A stretch of DNA of 64,000 nucleotides, taken from NCBI RefSeq assembly GCF_024707125.1, contig NZ_JANQAH010000007.1, positions 62,001-126,000 of the forward strand. The letters run 5' to 3'. Numbering within the stretch: position 1 is the stretch's first letter; every line of letters begins with the position of its first letter. The stretch comes from Devosia sp. (GTDB lineage: Bacteria > Pseudomonadota > Alphaproteobacteria > Rhizobiales > Devosiaceae). The position numbers were made by a program, and so were the translations under genes. The notes below the pieces were generated by a model that was not told the origin of the DNA, did not search any database, and saw nothing but the letters and a program-made list of their open reading frames with translations. Positions 56,502-64,000 of this stretch are shown piece after piece.

Positions 56502-57926
56502 TCAGGCTGGCCGGCGCATCTTGTCGAGAAGCCCGATCCGTTCCCGCAGCACGAAGCGCGTCACCAGTACCACGGCCACGAAAGCGAGCCCGGCGGCGAG
56601 GCCAATCCAGATGCCGATACCCTTCCAATCGGCGATGAAGCCGAGGACATAGGCAACGGGCAGCCCGACCATCCAATAGCCGACAATGGCCAGCACCATC
56701 GGCACCTTGGTGTCGCTGAGGCCACGCAACGAATGGGCCGCAACGACCTGAGCGCCATCGACGAGCTGGAAGACGCCGGCAACGATCAGGAAGGACGCGG
56801 CCAGGGTCAGCGAATTGGCATTGGCCTCAAGGTGAGGATCAAGGAACACCGTCACGATGTGTGGGCCGAGGGTCAGGAAAGAGATGCAGGAGAGCGTCAT
56901 GAACGCCGTCCCCATGGCAAAGGAGGTCCATCCAGCCTTGCGGATGCCTTCGGCATCGCCCCGGCCATAGGCCATGCCGACGCGCACTGTTGCGGCGACA
57001 CCAAGCCCCAGTGGCACCATGAAGGCGATGGAGGCGCATTGGAGGGCAATGGCATGGGCCGCCACCTCGTCAGTACCGAGGCGCCCCATGAGCAGCGCGG
57101 CGGCCGTGAACATGCCGACCTCGGCAACGACGGTCAGCCCGATCGGCGTGCCGATGCGGAAGATTTCACGGAAACGCGGCCAGTCGGGCTTCCAGAAGCG
57201 CACGAGCACATGGAAGCGCTTCAGCTTCGGATGGCGCACCACATAGAGCACCATGGCGATGAGCATGAACACATTGGTCAGCGTTGTCGCGATGGCCGCG
57301 CCGCGCAGTTCAAGCCGGGGAAAGCCGAAATGGCCGAAGATCAGCACATAAGCTGCCGCCGCGTTGAACAACACGCCGAGCACGGTGATCACCAGAATGG
57401 CGCGGGTAGCGTCATAGGCCGAAAGCAGCGAACGAAAGGCAATTATCCCGAAGGCCGGGAACAGCGACCAGGCAGCGATCTGGATGAACTGATAGGCCAT
57501 TTCCGTGGCCTGGGGATCCTGTCCAAGCGCGTGAAAGATCGGCCTGATCTGGAGGACCAGCGGAACCAGTAGTGCGGCCATGACGATGGCCGCCCAGCAT
57601 CCCTGCCGCACGACGCGGCGCACGGCCTTGATATCCCGCGACCCTCGTGCCTGTGCGACGAGAGGAGCGACGGCACCAACGAGTCCAACGCCGCCGACGA
57701 GGAAAGGCATCATGAAGGTCGACGCCAATGTGCCGGCTGCCAGGTAGGTCGAACCGAGCCAGCCGAGCAGAATCACGTCAGTCGTATGCAACATGTTTTG
57801 GGCGAGCTGGGCGATGACGAGCGGCCAGGCGAGCGCGAATGTCGCCCGGAACTCCGTGGCCCAGCTCGATGAATCGCTGATGCTTGCACCCGTCGTCGAC
57901 GACGGCGGCGCGACTGTTTCAGTCAT
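56502..57926 (-). CDS. MATE-family multidrug efflux transporter
   Basis: 474-aa inner-membrane cation antiporter with about 12 predicted helices in two homologous halves. Recognisable: FALAWPLVIAQLAQNMLHTTDVILLGWLGS split over helices 1-2, and the paired segment IGLTVVAEVGMFTAAALLMG in the second half. Probably NorM-type (Na+ or H+ coupled drug or metabolite export); substrate unknown. I prefer ATG 57926, with GGGGAAACG upstream, to ATG 57950. Confidence 0.92.
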   Translation of the reverse strand: MTETVAPPSSTTGASISDSSSWATEFRATFALAWPLVIAQLAQNMLHTTDVILLGWLGSTYLAAGTLASTFMMPFLVGGVGLVGAVAPLVAQARGSRDIKAVRRVVRQGCWAAIVMAALLVPLVLQIRPIFHALGQDPQATEMAYQFIQIAAWSLFPAFGIIAFRSLLSAYDATRAILVITVLGVLFNAAAAYVLIFGHFGFPRLELRGAAIATTLTNVFMLIAMVLYVVRHPKLKRFHVLVRFWKPDWPRFREIFRIGTPIGLTVVAEVGMFTAAALLMGRLGTDEVAAHAIALQCASIAFMVPLGLGVAATVRVGMAYGRGDAEGIRKAGWTSFAMGTAFMTLSCISFLTLGPHIVTVFLDPHLEANANSLTLAASFLIVAGVFQLVDGAQVVAAHSLRGLSDTKVPMVLAIVGYWMVGLPVAYVLGFIADWKGIGIWIGLAAGLAFVAVVLVTRFVLRERIGLLDKMRRPA

Positions 57927-57980
57927 TTTCGTTTCCCCACACACCGCCATGCTCTAGTCGAAAGGCGTCTGGCTTGGAAG

Positions 57981-58358
57981 ATGGGGACGGAAATGGTGGA
58001 TTGGATGCGGCGTGTTCTGGTTGGCGTTGCGGGCTTGCTTGGGGCAGTCGGCGTCGCTACGGCCGCGATGGCTTCGCATGGTGAAGATGTCCGAAATCTT
58101 GCAGCCATCTCCGCCATGGCGCTGGCTCATGCTCCGGTTCTGCTGATCGTCGGATTGATTGGACGGAGCAGGCCGCTGGCCATCGCCGGCCTCGTGCTGG
58201 GCGCCGGCTGCGCCATTTTCGTGGCCGATCTTGCCATGCGGCACTGGGTCGGCACCTCGCTGTTTCCCGGCGCAGCGCCCATCGGCGGGGGCGGCATGAT
58301 CCTCGGATGGCTCGGCGTGGCCGTCGCAGGAATGTTCCGGGGTTTACTTAACGAATGA
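57981..58358 (+). CDS. DUF423-family small membrane protein
   Basis: A 125-aa protein with four predicted membrane helices. The opening GVAGLLGAVGVATAAMASHG followed by LAAISAMALAHAPVLLIVGL matches DUF423/YgdD. The family is widespread but functionally uncharacterised. ATG 57981 or 57993 (MVDWMRR) could be the start. It is divergent from the MATE gene with only a 54-bp spacer. Confidence 0.85.
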   Translation: MGTEMVDWMRRVLVGVAGLLGAVGVATAAMASHGEDVRNLAAISAMALAHAPVLLIVGLIGRSRPLAIAGLVLGAGCAIFVADLAMRHWVGTSLFPGAAPIGGGGMILGWLGVAVAGMFRGLLNE

Positions 58359-58435
58359 TTCAACATTTCTTGAGCGACGGCTGGAACTAAAATTCCGACC
58401 GAACATTAATCGTCCGATCAGTCCTGGAGGATCTC

Positions 58436-58711
58436 ATGCATAAGTTCCTGATTATCGTTGCCGCTACCCTGTCGCTGGCAGCCTGTACGTCAACTCAGCA
58501 GGGCGCGACGGTTGGTGCGCTTGGTGGTGCCGTTGTCGGTGCCAGCGCAACCGGTGGCAGCCTTCTAGGAACCGTTGTTGGTGCCGGTGTGGGCACCGTT
58601 GTTGGCGCGGCCGCTGGCGACGTCCTTGGTCGCGTCGAAGGCAGCAACAACCGCTGCGTCTATCAGCGTCGCGATGGCAGCCAGTATATCGACACCTGCC
58701 CGCGGGGCTAA
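58436..58711 (+). CDS. Glycine-zipper lipoprotein (osmotically inducible type)
   Basis: A 91-aa lipoprotein: signal peptide MHKFLIIVAATLSLAACTST with lipobox LAAC, then a glycine-zipper repeat (GATVGALGGAVVGASATGG, GSLLGTVVGAGVGTVVGAAA) and a short C-terminal cap with two cysteines (NNRCVYQRRDGSQYIDTCP) likely in a disulphide. Outer-membrane location predicted. The Shine-Dalgarno CTGGAGGA is strong. Role unknown; such proteins are often envelope-stress induced. Confidence 0.85.
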   Translation: MHKFLIIVAATLSLAACTSTQQGATVGALGGAVVGASATGGSLLGTVVGAGVGTVVGAAAGDVLGRVEGSNNRCVYQRRDGSQYIDTCPRG

Positions 58712-58758
58712 AGTTTCGCTGAGGCGGTAGTCGTCCCAACCGCCATCATGCTGCGAAG

Positions 58759-58790
58759 ACACCCGGCCGGCGCCCCCACCGACCGGGTGT
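58759..58790 (+). terminator. Possible terminator after the glycine-zipper lipoprotein gene
   Basis: ACACCCGG ... CCGGGTGT, an 8-bp stem with a 16-nt loop, 48 nt after the stop. It is not followed by a T run, so intrinsic termination is doubtful. Confidence 0.35.
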
Positions 58791-59004
58791 TCTACGTCCA
58801 ACTGCCGATATTGCCTTGATAATTTCACGGCGGATCGCAATAATCCCGAAATACGTGCCACTCGACTTGCGCTACCTGAACGACCGGTATTTCCGGAATC
58901 TAGGCTACCTCCTGATCTGGTGCATCGTAAGTTCGGATCCCTCTTTGGGGGCCGAATAAACCCTCCCACCGCATGCTGCGGTATTACAGACCACGAGGTT
59001 CAAC

Positions 59005-59220
59005 ATGGCTGCCATTACCGGTACCGTGAAATTCTTCAACACGACCAAGGGCTACGGCTTTATCTCGCCTGACAATGGCGAGAAGGATGCGTTCGTGCAC
59101 ATTTCTGCCGTCCAGCGTTCGGGCCTGCAGGGCCTCTATGAAGGCGACAAGGTCAGCTTCGAACTGCAGACCGGCCGTGATGGCAAGGTCTCGGCGACCG
59201 ATCTGACCCTGCTGAGCTAA
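59005..59220 (+). CDS. Cold-shock family RNA-binding protein
   Basis: 71-aa single cold-shock domain. RNP1 is KGYGFISP (residues about 15-22) and RNP2 is DAFVHIS (about 29-35), flanked by GTVKFFNTTKGYG and QRSGLQGLYEGDKVSFEL. Acts as an RNA chaperone. The 293 bp upstream contain no gene and probably include a structured 5' leader, as in cspA-like genes; CCGCATGCTGCGG near the start forms a small hairpin. Monocistronic with its own terminator. Which Csp paralogue it is cannot be told. Confidence 0.95.
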   Translation: MAAITGTVKFFNTTKGYGFISPDNGEKDAFVHISAVQRSGLQGLYEGDKVSFELQTGRDGKVSATDLTLLS

Positions 59221-59242
59221 TCGCTTTCAGCACCGGAATTTT

Positions 59243-59269
59243 GAGGGGCCCTTCGGGGCCCCTCTGTCT
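59243..59269 (+). terminator. Rho-independent terminator after the cold-shock gene
   Basis: GAGGGGCCC-TTCG-GGGCCCCTC followed by TGTCTTTT. The preceding bases (TTTCAGCACCGGAATTTTGA) nearly duplicate those before the bamD terminator. Confidence 0.88.
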
Positions 59270-59319
59270 TTTGACGGGGAATCGGTCTCAACTCGCTTGA
59301 GGAAGGTTCGAATACGACC

Positions 59320-59790
59320 ATGCTGCGACGTCTGTTCAAGGATTGGCAAGCCACGGAAGCTCCGACGACTGGTGTGATCCGCCAAGTGGGTGCGCTGCCT
59401 TACGCGGTCGTGGATGGGCGCATGGCCTTCCTGCTCGTCACGTCCCGGCGCAGTGGTCGGTGGATTTTTCCGAAGGGCGCGATCGAGCCCGATCTGACGC
59501 CTTGGGATAGTGCTGCCCTTGAAGCCTACGAGGAAGCCGGCGTTCTTGGAGAGGTGGAGCAAGTGCCTATCGGAAGCTACCGCGCCGCGGCCGGTTCCGG
59601 CGCCAGGCTTATCGATATTGACCTCTACCCGCTGCGCGTTACCCAGCAACTCGATAGTTGGAAGGAAAAAGGGCAACGCCTGCGCCACTGGGTGACGGTG
59701 CGCGAGTCCCGCCGGCTTCTGGTGCATCGCGATCTCGCCGACCTTGTGGCCGGCTTTCACGACGCCCGCGCCGAAAGGCGCCGCGCCTAA
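59320..59790 (+). CDS. Nudix-family hydrolase
   Basis: 156-aa Nudix protein. The N-terminus (VIRQVGALPYAVVDGRMAFL) and the Nudix box (KGAIEPDLTPWDSAALEAYEEAGV, read in the two parts KGAIEPDLTPW and AALEAYEEAGV) resemble the diphosphoinositol-polyphosphate-type hydrolases common in alphaproteobacteria. The catalytic EAYEEAG supplies the metal ligands. Substrate unknown: diadenosine or diphosphoinositol polyphosphates are possible. Its stop overlaps the convergent PiT gene by 4 nt. Confidence 0.88.
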   Translation: MLRRLFKDWQATEAPTTGVIRQVGALPYAVVDGRMAFLLVTSRRSGRWIFPKGAIEPDLTPWDSAALEAYEEAGVLGEVEQVPIGSYRAAAGSGARLIDIDLYPLRVTQQLDSWKEKGQRLRHWVTVRESRRLLVHRDLADLVAGFHDARAERRRA

Positions 59791-61283
59791 AGCGCGAACC
59801 GGCTCACGATGAAAAATACCAAGGCCGCCAATATGGCAGAGCAGGGCAGGGTGACCATCCAGGCTCCCATGATGCCATAGACGCTCCGGCGCCGGATCAG
59901 GCGGCGGTGATCGGCCTCACGCGCATTCGCAAAGGCCATTTCCGGCGTGGCGTTCAGTTCGCGCGGATCGACGAAGCGCGCGTAGATGGGCACTGACTTG
60001 CGCATCATTTCCTGACGCGAGCGATATTCGCGCAGGAAGCCGATGCCGAAGACCGCGCCGATGGCGATATGGGTGGTGGATACTGGCATGCCCAGGGCCG
60101 AGGCGACCAGCACGGTCAGGCCGGTCGAGAGAGCTGCGCAGAAGGCGCGGATTTCGTTGAGCTTGGTGATCTGCTCGCCGACGGTGCGGATCAGCCGTGG
60201 GCCGAATAGGGCCAGACCCACTGAAATGCCGAATGCACCGATAGACAGAACCCAGAATGGCAGGTCTGTCCCCACCTCTGCCGTGCCGTGGGACAAAGTC
60301 GAGACGATGGCGGCGAGGGGGCCGATGGCGTTGGCGACATCGTTGGCGCCATGGGAAAACGATAGCAAACCCGCAGACAGGATCAGCGGTAACCGGAACA
60401 GTGTTGCGACGTGCTTTTTCCGGTTCTCCAGCTCAACCGAGCGACGCCGCACCCCCGAGAACGCTATCGCCCAGCCGATCACAGCAGCCAGCAATCCGAT
60501 GGTGAGGGTAGTGAAGAGGCTGGGTGTCCACACCCGCTGCAGACCCTTGTCGGCCAGGTACATGGCAAACGTTCCGGCCATTACGGCGACAAAGACGGGC
60601 ACCCAGGTCCTGGCGGCACGCAGTTTGTCCATTCGTCTGGTGATGGCTACCTGCGTCAGGAACAGTAGCAGCGCCGCTATCGCACCGCCGGCTATGGGCG
60701 AGACGACCCAGCCAAAGGCGATGATGAAGATATCGGGCCACGACACGGCGCTGACGCCAGCTGCCGCGATGCCGGCGCCGGTTACGCCGCCGATGATGGA
60801 ATGCGTGGTGGAAACGGGGGCGCCGATGAATGTGGACAAGTGCACCCACATGGCCGCTGCCAGCAGCGCTGAAATCATCACCAGCACGAAGCTGGCCGGG
60901 GCGATGTTCAATCCCACCAGAAGATCCGATGCGACCGTTTCGACGACGTCCCCACCGGCGAGCAATGCCCCCGCAGCTTCGCAGATGGCAGCGATGAGCA
61001 GGGCCGCAGGCATGGTCAGGGCGCGTGCGCCGACTGCAGGGCCCATATTGTTGGCCACGTCATTGGCGCCGATGTTGAGCGCCATATAGCCCGCGACGAT
61101 AGCGCCGATGACAACGACGACGGCCGCCGGTGTCTGCCCAACCGAGGCAGAGGCCCACATGGCGACAAGAGCGAGAAACAGAATCGCCAGACCCGGTGCC
61201 GCAGTGCGCTGAACCAGTGCCTGGCTGGCCGTGTTCATGCCAGAGATGTGCTGCAGCTCCTTGTCGAGCGGATTTCTGTTCAT
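59787..61283 (-). CDS. PiT-family low-affinity inorganic phosphate transporter
   Basis: 498-aa polytopic inner-membrane phosphate:cation symporter. The two family signature repeats are present: GANDVANNMGPAVGARALT (about residue 73) and GANDVANAIGPLAAIVSTL (about residue 310), plus the paired VSTTHSIIGG and VSTTHIAIG motifs. The start at ATG 61283 is preferred; ATG 61340 would prepend a non-homologous segment with no ribosome site. No PHO box was found upstream, as expected for a housekeeping PiT system. Confidence 0.93.
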   Translation of the reverse strand: MNRNPLDKELQHISGMNTASQALVQRTAAPGLAILFLALVAMWASASVGQTPAAVVVVIGAIVAGYMALNIGANDVANNMGPAVGARALTMPAALLIAAICEAAGALLAGGDVVETVASDLLVGLNIAPASFVLVMISALLAAAMWVHLSTFIGAPVSTTHSIIGGVTGAGIAAAGVSAVSWPDIFIIAFGWVVSPIAGGAIAALLLFLTQVAITRRMDKLRAARTWVPVFVAVMAGTFAMYLADKGLQRVWTPSLFTTLTIGLLAAVIGWAIAFSGVRRRSVELENRKKHVATLFRLPLILSAGLLSFSHGANDVANAIGPLAAIVSTLSHGTAEVGTDLPFWVLSIGAFGISVGLALFGPRLIRTVGEQITKLNEIRAFCAALSTGLTVLVASALGMPVSTTHIAIGAVFGIGFLREYRSRQEMMRKSVPIYARFVDPRELNATPEMAFANAREADHRRLIRRRSVYGIMGAWMVTLPCSAILAALVFFIVSRFAL

Positions 61284-61405
61284 GTCTTCGGGCTGATCGA
61301 TTTGAAAGAGGAGGGGACTATGGCGAAGCTTCCGATGCAAAGCGAGCCTTGACAGCTTTGTCGCAATGCTCCTATCAATGCGCGACTAATTTTAGGAGAG
61401 GTCCC

Positions 61406-61456
61406 GTGCGGGCACTCATTCTCGTAGTAGGTAGGCGCATCGGCAACGTGGGGTAA
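61406..61456 (+). CDS. ilvB leader peptide (attenuation)
   Basis: A 16-codon ORF, MRALILVVGRRIGNVG, from GTG 61406 with Shine-Dalgarno AGGAGAG directly upstream. Seven of its 16 residues are Leu, Ile or Val, the products of the pathway encoded downstream. It lies 138 bp before ilvB with a terminator in between, the classic arrangement for transcription attenuation by ribosome stalling. Too short for routine gene calling. Confidence 0.85.
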   Translation: MRALILVVGRRIGNVG

Positions 61457-61481
61457 AACCCCGCGCGATAGCTGGTGCGCC
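61434..61481 (+). promoter_or_regulatory. Leader RNA structure overlapping the ilv leader peptide
   Basis: GGCGCATCGGC (61434-61444) can pair over 11 positions, with two G-U pairs, with GCTGGTGCGCC (61471-61481). A nested hairpin (CGTGGGG / CCCCGCG, 61447-61453 and 61459-61465) lies inside. The 5' arm is inside the leader-peptide codons, so a stalled ribosome would open it. Confidence 0.65.
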
Positions 61482-61487
61482 GAAAAC

Positions 61488-61510
61488 AGGTCCCGAATGG
61501 GGCCTTTTTT
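61488..61510 (+). terminator. Attenuator terminator before ilvB
   Basis: AGGTCCC-GAAT-GGGGCCT forms a 7-bp stem (one G-U) followed by six T. It is 31 nt after the leader-peptide stop and 84 nt before ilvB. Confidence 0.85.
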
Positions 61511-61593
61511 ATTGCCTTTTTTCCGCCGAGGCGGTTTGAAGGCGTCAAGGACGTAACGCCCGGTACGGCGGGCACGAGGAGTAGGAAGCGCAA

Positions 61594-63363
61594 ATGGCCG
61601 AGAAAATGACCGGCGCGGAAATGGTGATCCAGGCGCTAGCGGATCAGGGTGTTGAACATATCTTCGGTTATCCGGGTGGTGCTGCCCTGCCGATTTATGA
61701 CGCGATGTTCCAGCAGGACGTCGTTCAGCACATTCTGGTTCGCCACGAACAGGGCGCAACCCACATGGCCGAAGGCTATGCGCGTTCGACCGGCAAACCG
61801 GGCGTGGTGCTGGTTACCTCGGGTCCGGGCGCAACCAATGCGGTGACCGGCCTGACCGACGCGCTGCTCGACTCCATCCCGCTGATCTGCATCACCGCCC
61901 AGGTCCCGACGACGCTGATCGGCTCGGATGCTTTCCAGGAATGCGACACGGTCGGCATCACACGCTCCTGCACCAAGCACAATTACCTCGTGAAGTCGGT
62001 TCACGACCTGCCGCGCGTTCTGCATGAAGCCTTCCTGATCGCGACGACGGGCCGTCCGGGCCCGGTGGTCATCGACATCCCCAAGGATGTGCAGTTTGCC
62101 GTTGGCGAATATTACCGGCCGGAGATCGAGAGCCTTCGTCACCAGTCCTATCGTCCGCAGGTCGATGGCGACCTCAAGGCTATCGAAGCGGCCGTGGACC
62201 TTATGCTCAAGGCCGAGCGCCCGGTGTTCTATACCGGTGGCGGCGTGATCAATTCGGGCCCTGAGGCTTCTGAGAACCTGCGCGAGCTTGCCGAGCTGAC
62301 TGGTTTCCCGGTTACTTCGACCTTGATGGGTCTGGGTGCCTTCCCGGCGTCCAACCCGCAGTGGCTGGGCATGCTTGGCATGCACGGCACCTACGAGGCG
62401 AACCTCGCCATGCATGACTGCGACGTCATGATCAATATTGGCGCGCGCTTCGACGACCGCATCACTGGCCGCATCGATGCGTTCTCGCCCAATAGCCGCA
62501 AGATTCACGTCGATATCGATCCGTCCTCGATCAACAAGGTCGTGCAGGTTCACGTCCCGATCGTGGGCGATTGCAATCGCGTGCTCGAGGAAATGATCCG
62601 CATCTGGCGCAGCAAGACCAACCAGCCGCGCACCGAGGCGATCGCTCCGTGGTGGAGCCAGATCGACAAATGGCGCGCCGTTGGTTCGCTCAACTTCAAG
62701 AACTCCGACACGGTGATCAAGCCGCAGTGGGCCATTCAGCGTCTCTATGAGGCGACGAAGAACCAGTCCAAGGAAGTGTACATCACCACCGAAGTCGGCC
62801 AGCACCAGATGTGGGCTGCCCAGCACTTCCACTTCGACAAGCCGAACCACTGGATGACCTCCGGCGGCCTCGGCACCATGGGCTATGGCCTCCCGGCCGC
62901 CGTGGGCGTGCAGGTGGCGCATCCGGATGCGCTGGTGATCGACATTGCCGGCGAAGCCTCGGTGCAGATGACCATGCAGGAGATGTCGACGGCGGTGCAG
63001 TATCGCCTGCCGATCAAGATCTTCATTCTCAACAACGAGCGCATGGGCATGGTTCGCCAGTGGCAGGATCTGCTGCATGGTTCGCGCTATGCGCATTCCT
63101 ATTCGGAATCGCTGCCTGACTTCGTCAAGCTCGCCGAAGCCTATGGTGGCAAGGGCATCCGCTGCGAGAGCCCGGCTGAGCTCGACGCCGCCATTGCCGA
63201 AATGCTGGACTATGACGGCCCGGTGCTTTTCGACGTGATCGTCGAAAAGGACGAAAACTGCCTGCCGATGATCCCGTCGGGCAAGCCGCATAACGAAATC
63301 ATCCTGCCCGATACCGCCAATCTCGGGTCCATCATCGACGAGAAGGGACGGCAGCTGGTCTGA
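61594..63363 (+). CDS. ilvB: Acetolactate synthase large subunit (acetohydroxyacid synthase)
   Basis: 589-aa ThDP-dependent enzyme starting branched-chain amino acid synthesis. ThDP-activating Glu region IFGYPGGAALPIYDAM, then VLVTSGPGATNAVTGLTDAL, central FAD-binding domain, and the C-terminal ThDP/Mg site DIAGEASVQMTMQEMSTAVQ with NNERMGMVRQWQDLLHGSRY. Length and motifs are those of the biosynthetic (feedback-regulated) AHAS. Expression is probably controlled by the upstream attenuator. Followed by ilvH 24 bp downstream. Confidence 0.97.
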   Translation: MAEKMTGAEMVIQALADQGVEHIFGYPGGAALPIYDAMFQQDVVQHILVRHEQGATHMAEGYARSTGKPGVVLVTSGPGATNAVTGLTDALLDSIPLICITAQVPTTLIGSDAFQECDTVGITRSCTKHNYLVKSVHDLPRVLHEAFLIATTGRPGPVVIDIPKDVQFAVGEYYRPEIESLRHQSYRPQVDGDLKAIEAAVDLMLKAERPVFYTGGGVINSGPEASENLRELAELTGFPVTSTLMGLGAFPASNPQWLGMLGMHGTYEANLAMHDCDVMINIGARFDDRITGRIDAFSPNSRKIHVDIDPSSINKVVQVHVPIVGDCNRVLEEMIRIWRSKTNQPRTEAIAPWWSQIDKWRAVGSLNFKNSDTVIKPQWAIQRLYEATKNQSKEVYITTEVGQHQMWAAQHFHFDKPNHWMTSGGLGTMGYGLPAAVGVQVAHPDALVIDIAGEASVQMTMQEMSTAVQYRLPIKIFILNNERMGMVRQWQDLLHGSRYAHSYSESLPDFVKLAEAYGGKGIRCESPAELDAAIAEMLDYDGPVLFDVIVEKDENCLPMIPSGKPHNEIILPDTANLGSIIDEKGRQLV

Positions 63364-63387
63364 CGGCCAGTTGCGGAGGATTTTTAG

Positions 63388-63942
63388 ATGAACGCACATC
63401 TCCAGCCCACGGGCTCCGCCTATTTCCTGACCCAGGAAACCCAGCAGACCGAGCGCCATACGCTCTCCGTGCTCGTCGACAACGAGCCTGGAATCCTGGC
63501 CCGCGTTGTGGGCCTGTTCTCGGCCCGCGGCTACAATATCGAGAGCCTCACTGTCAGCGAGACCGAACACGGACGGCGACTTAGTCGCATCACGGTTGTC
63601 GTCATCGCCACGCCCAAGACACTGGTGCAGATCAAGCTGCAGCTCGAGCGCCTGGTGCCGGTGCATCGTGTGCACGACCTGACCGCCGAGGGCAATTATG
63701 TCGAGCGCGAGCTGGCTTTGATCAAGGTTCAGGGTACGGGTGAGCACCGTGCTGAGACGCTGCGCCTTGCCGAAGCCTTCCGCGCGCATATCATTGATGC
63801 GACGGTGGAAAGCTTTGTTTTCGAAGTCACCGGCAAGCCCGACAAGATCGACAGCTTCATCGCGCTGATGACGCCGCTTGGTCTTGTGGAAGTGGTTCGC
63901 ACCGGCCTTGCCGCCATTGGCCGCGGCCCAGTGGGGATGTGA
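63388..63942 (+). CDS. ilvH: Acetolactate synthase small (regulatory) subunit
   Basis: 184-aa regulatory subunit that activates IlvB and confers valine feedback inhibition. The ACT domain opens HTLSVLVDNEPGILARVVGL (about residues 25-44) and continues FSARGYNIESLTVSETE; the C-terminal domain has RAHIIDATVESFVFEVTG, followed by KPDKIDSFIALM. AGTTGCGGAGGA precedes ATG 63388. Same transcript as ilvB. Confidence 0.96.
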   Translation: MNAHLQPTGSAYFLTQETQQTERHTLSVLVDNEPGILARVVGLFSARGYNIESLTVSETEHGRRLSRITVVVIATPKTLVQIKLQLERLVPVHRVHDLTAEGNYVERELALIKVQGTGEHRAETLRLAEAFRAHIIDATVESFVFEVTGKPDKIDSFIALMTPLGLVEVVRTGLAAIGRGPVGM

Positions 63943-63957
63943 CGGGTTTCCCGTCAC
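63939..63957 (+). terminator. Possible stem-loop terminator after ilvH
   Basis: GTGACGGG-TTT-CCCGTCAC: an 8-bp perfect stem beginning within the ilvH stop region. No T tract follows, so its role as terminator is uncertain. Confidence 0.4.
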
Positions 63958-64000
63958 AACCTTCATAAGTCTTATCACAAGGTTCGATTGGGCGGCGCGG

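Noticed and set aside
61636-63978. 780-aa minus-strand open frame antisense to ilvB/ilvH
   Set aside because: It is exactly opposite two well-supported genes, and its composition mirrors their codon bias.

Overview
The window is about 64 kb of GC-rich chromosomal DNA from an alphaproteobacterium. The best fit is the order Hyphomicrobiales (Rhizobiales), possibly a Devosia-like lineage; the genus is an inference. The order-level call rests on gene order (division and cell-wall cluster, bamD-recN-ligA, hflK-hflC near serB/miaA), an SspB-alpha adaptor, a two-piece (circularly permuted) tmRNA, a PHO box of the rhizobial type, and many short intergenic palindromes. Almost everything is core housekeeping; the accessory material sits in small islets.

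Layout. 1-1.44 kb: end of a polyamine operon (carboxynorspermidine decarboxylase tail and dehydrogenase). 1.6-20.4 kb: division and cell-wall (dcw) cluster rsmH-ftsL-ftsI-murE-murF-mraY-ftsW-murG-murC-ddl-ftsQ-ftsA ... ftsZ, then lpxC and bamD. mraZ, murD and murB are missing from their usual places, and ftsA and ftsZ are separated by a four-gene accessory insert. 22.6-28.1 kb: an NlpC/P60-like protein, a methyltransferase, recN and ligA. 28.1-32.1 kb: five consecutive predicted secreted proteins of unknown function, three of them paralogues and one with a textbook EF-hand loop. 32.3-39.9 kb: aminopeptidase P, two tiny paralogous proteins (44 and 43 aa), prmA, a diguanylate cyclase and a UvrD/PcrA helicase. 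40-46 kb: a phytase/esterase-like secreted protein behind a three-repeat PHO box, and a large AsmA-like protein. 46-53.7 kb: RHH protein, sspB, ssrA, a nuclease, RidA, thyA, MazG-like, DUF4424, folA and hflKC. 53.7-54.7 kb: a small islet. 54.7-64 kb: serB/miaA, MATE exporter, DUF423, glycine-zipper lipoprotein, cold-shock protein, Nudix, PiT transporter, and ilvB-ilvH behind an attenuator with a branched-chain-rich leader peptide.

How it works together. The dcw genes make lipid-linked peptidoglycan precursor (MurE carries the DNPR motif of meso-diaminopimelate ligases) and build the divisome. sspB and ssrA are adjacent, so the tmRNA tag and the ClpXP adaptor that recognises such tags are neighbours. 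thyA, a MazG-like NTP pyrophosphatase and folA form a nucleotide/folate group.

Quality caution. Four genes (ftsW, an AsmA-like gene, a secreted protein at 30 kb and a PhnB-like gene) have one-base frame breaks. Three are each repaired by adding one base to a short C or G run. Because ftsW is essential, sequence or assembly error is the leading explanation.
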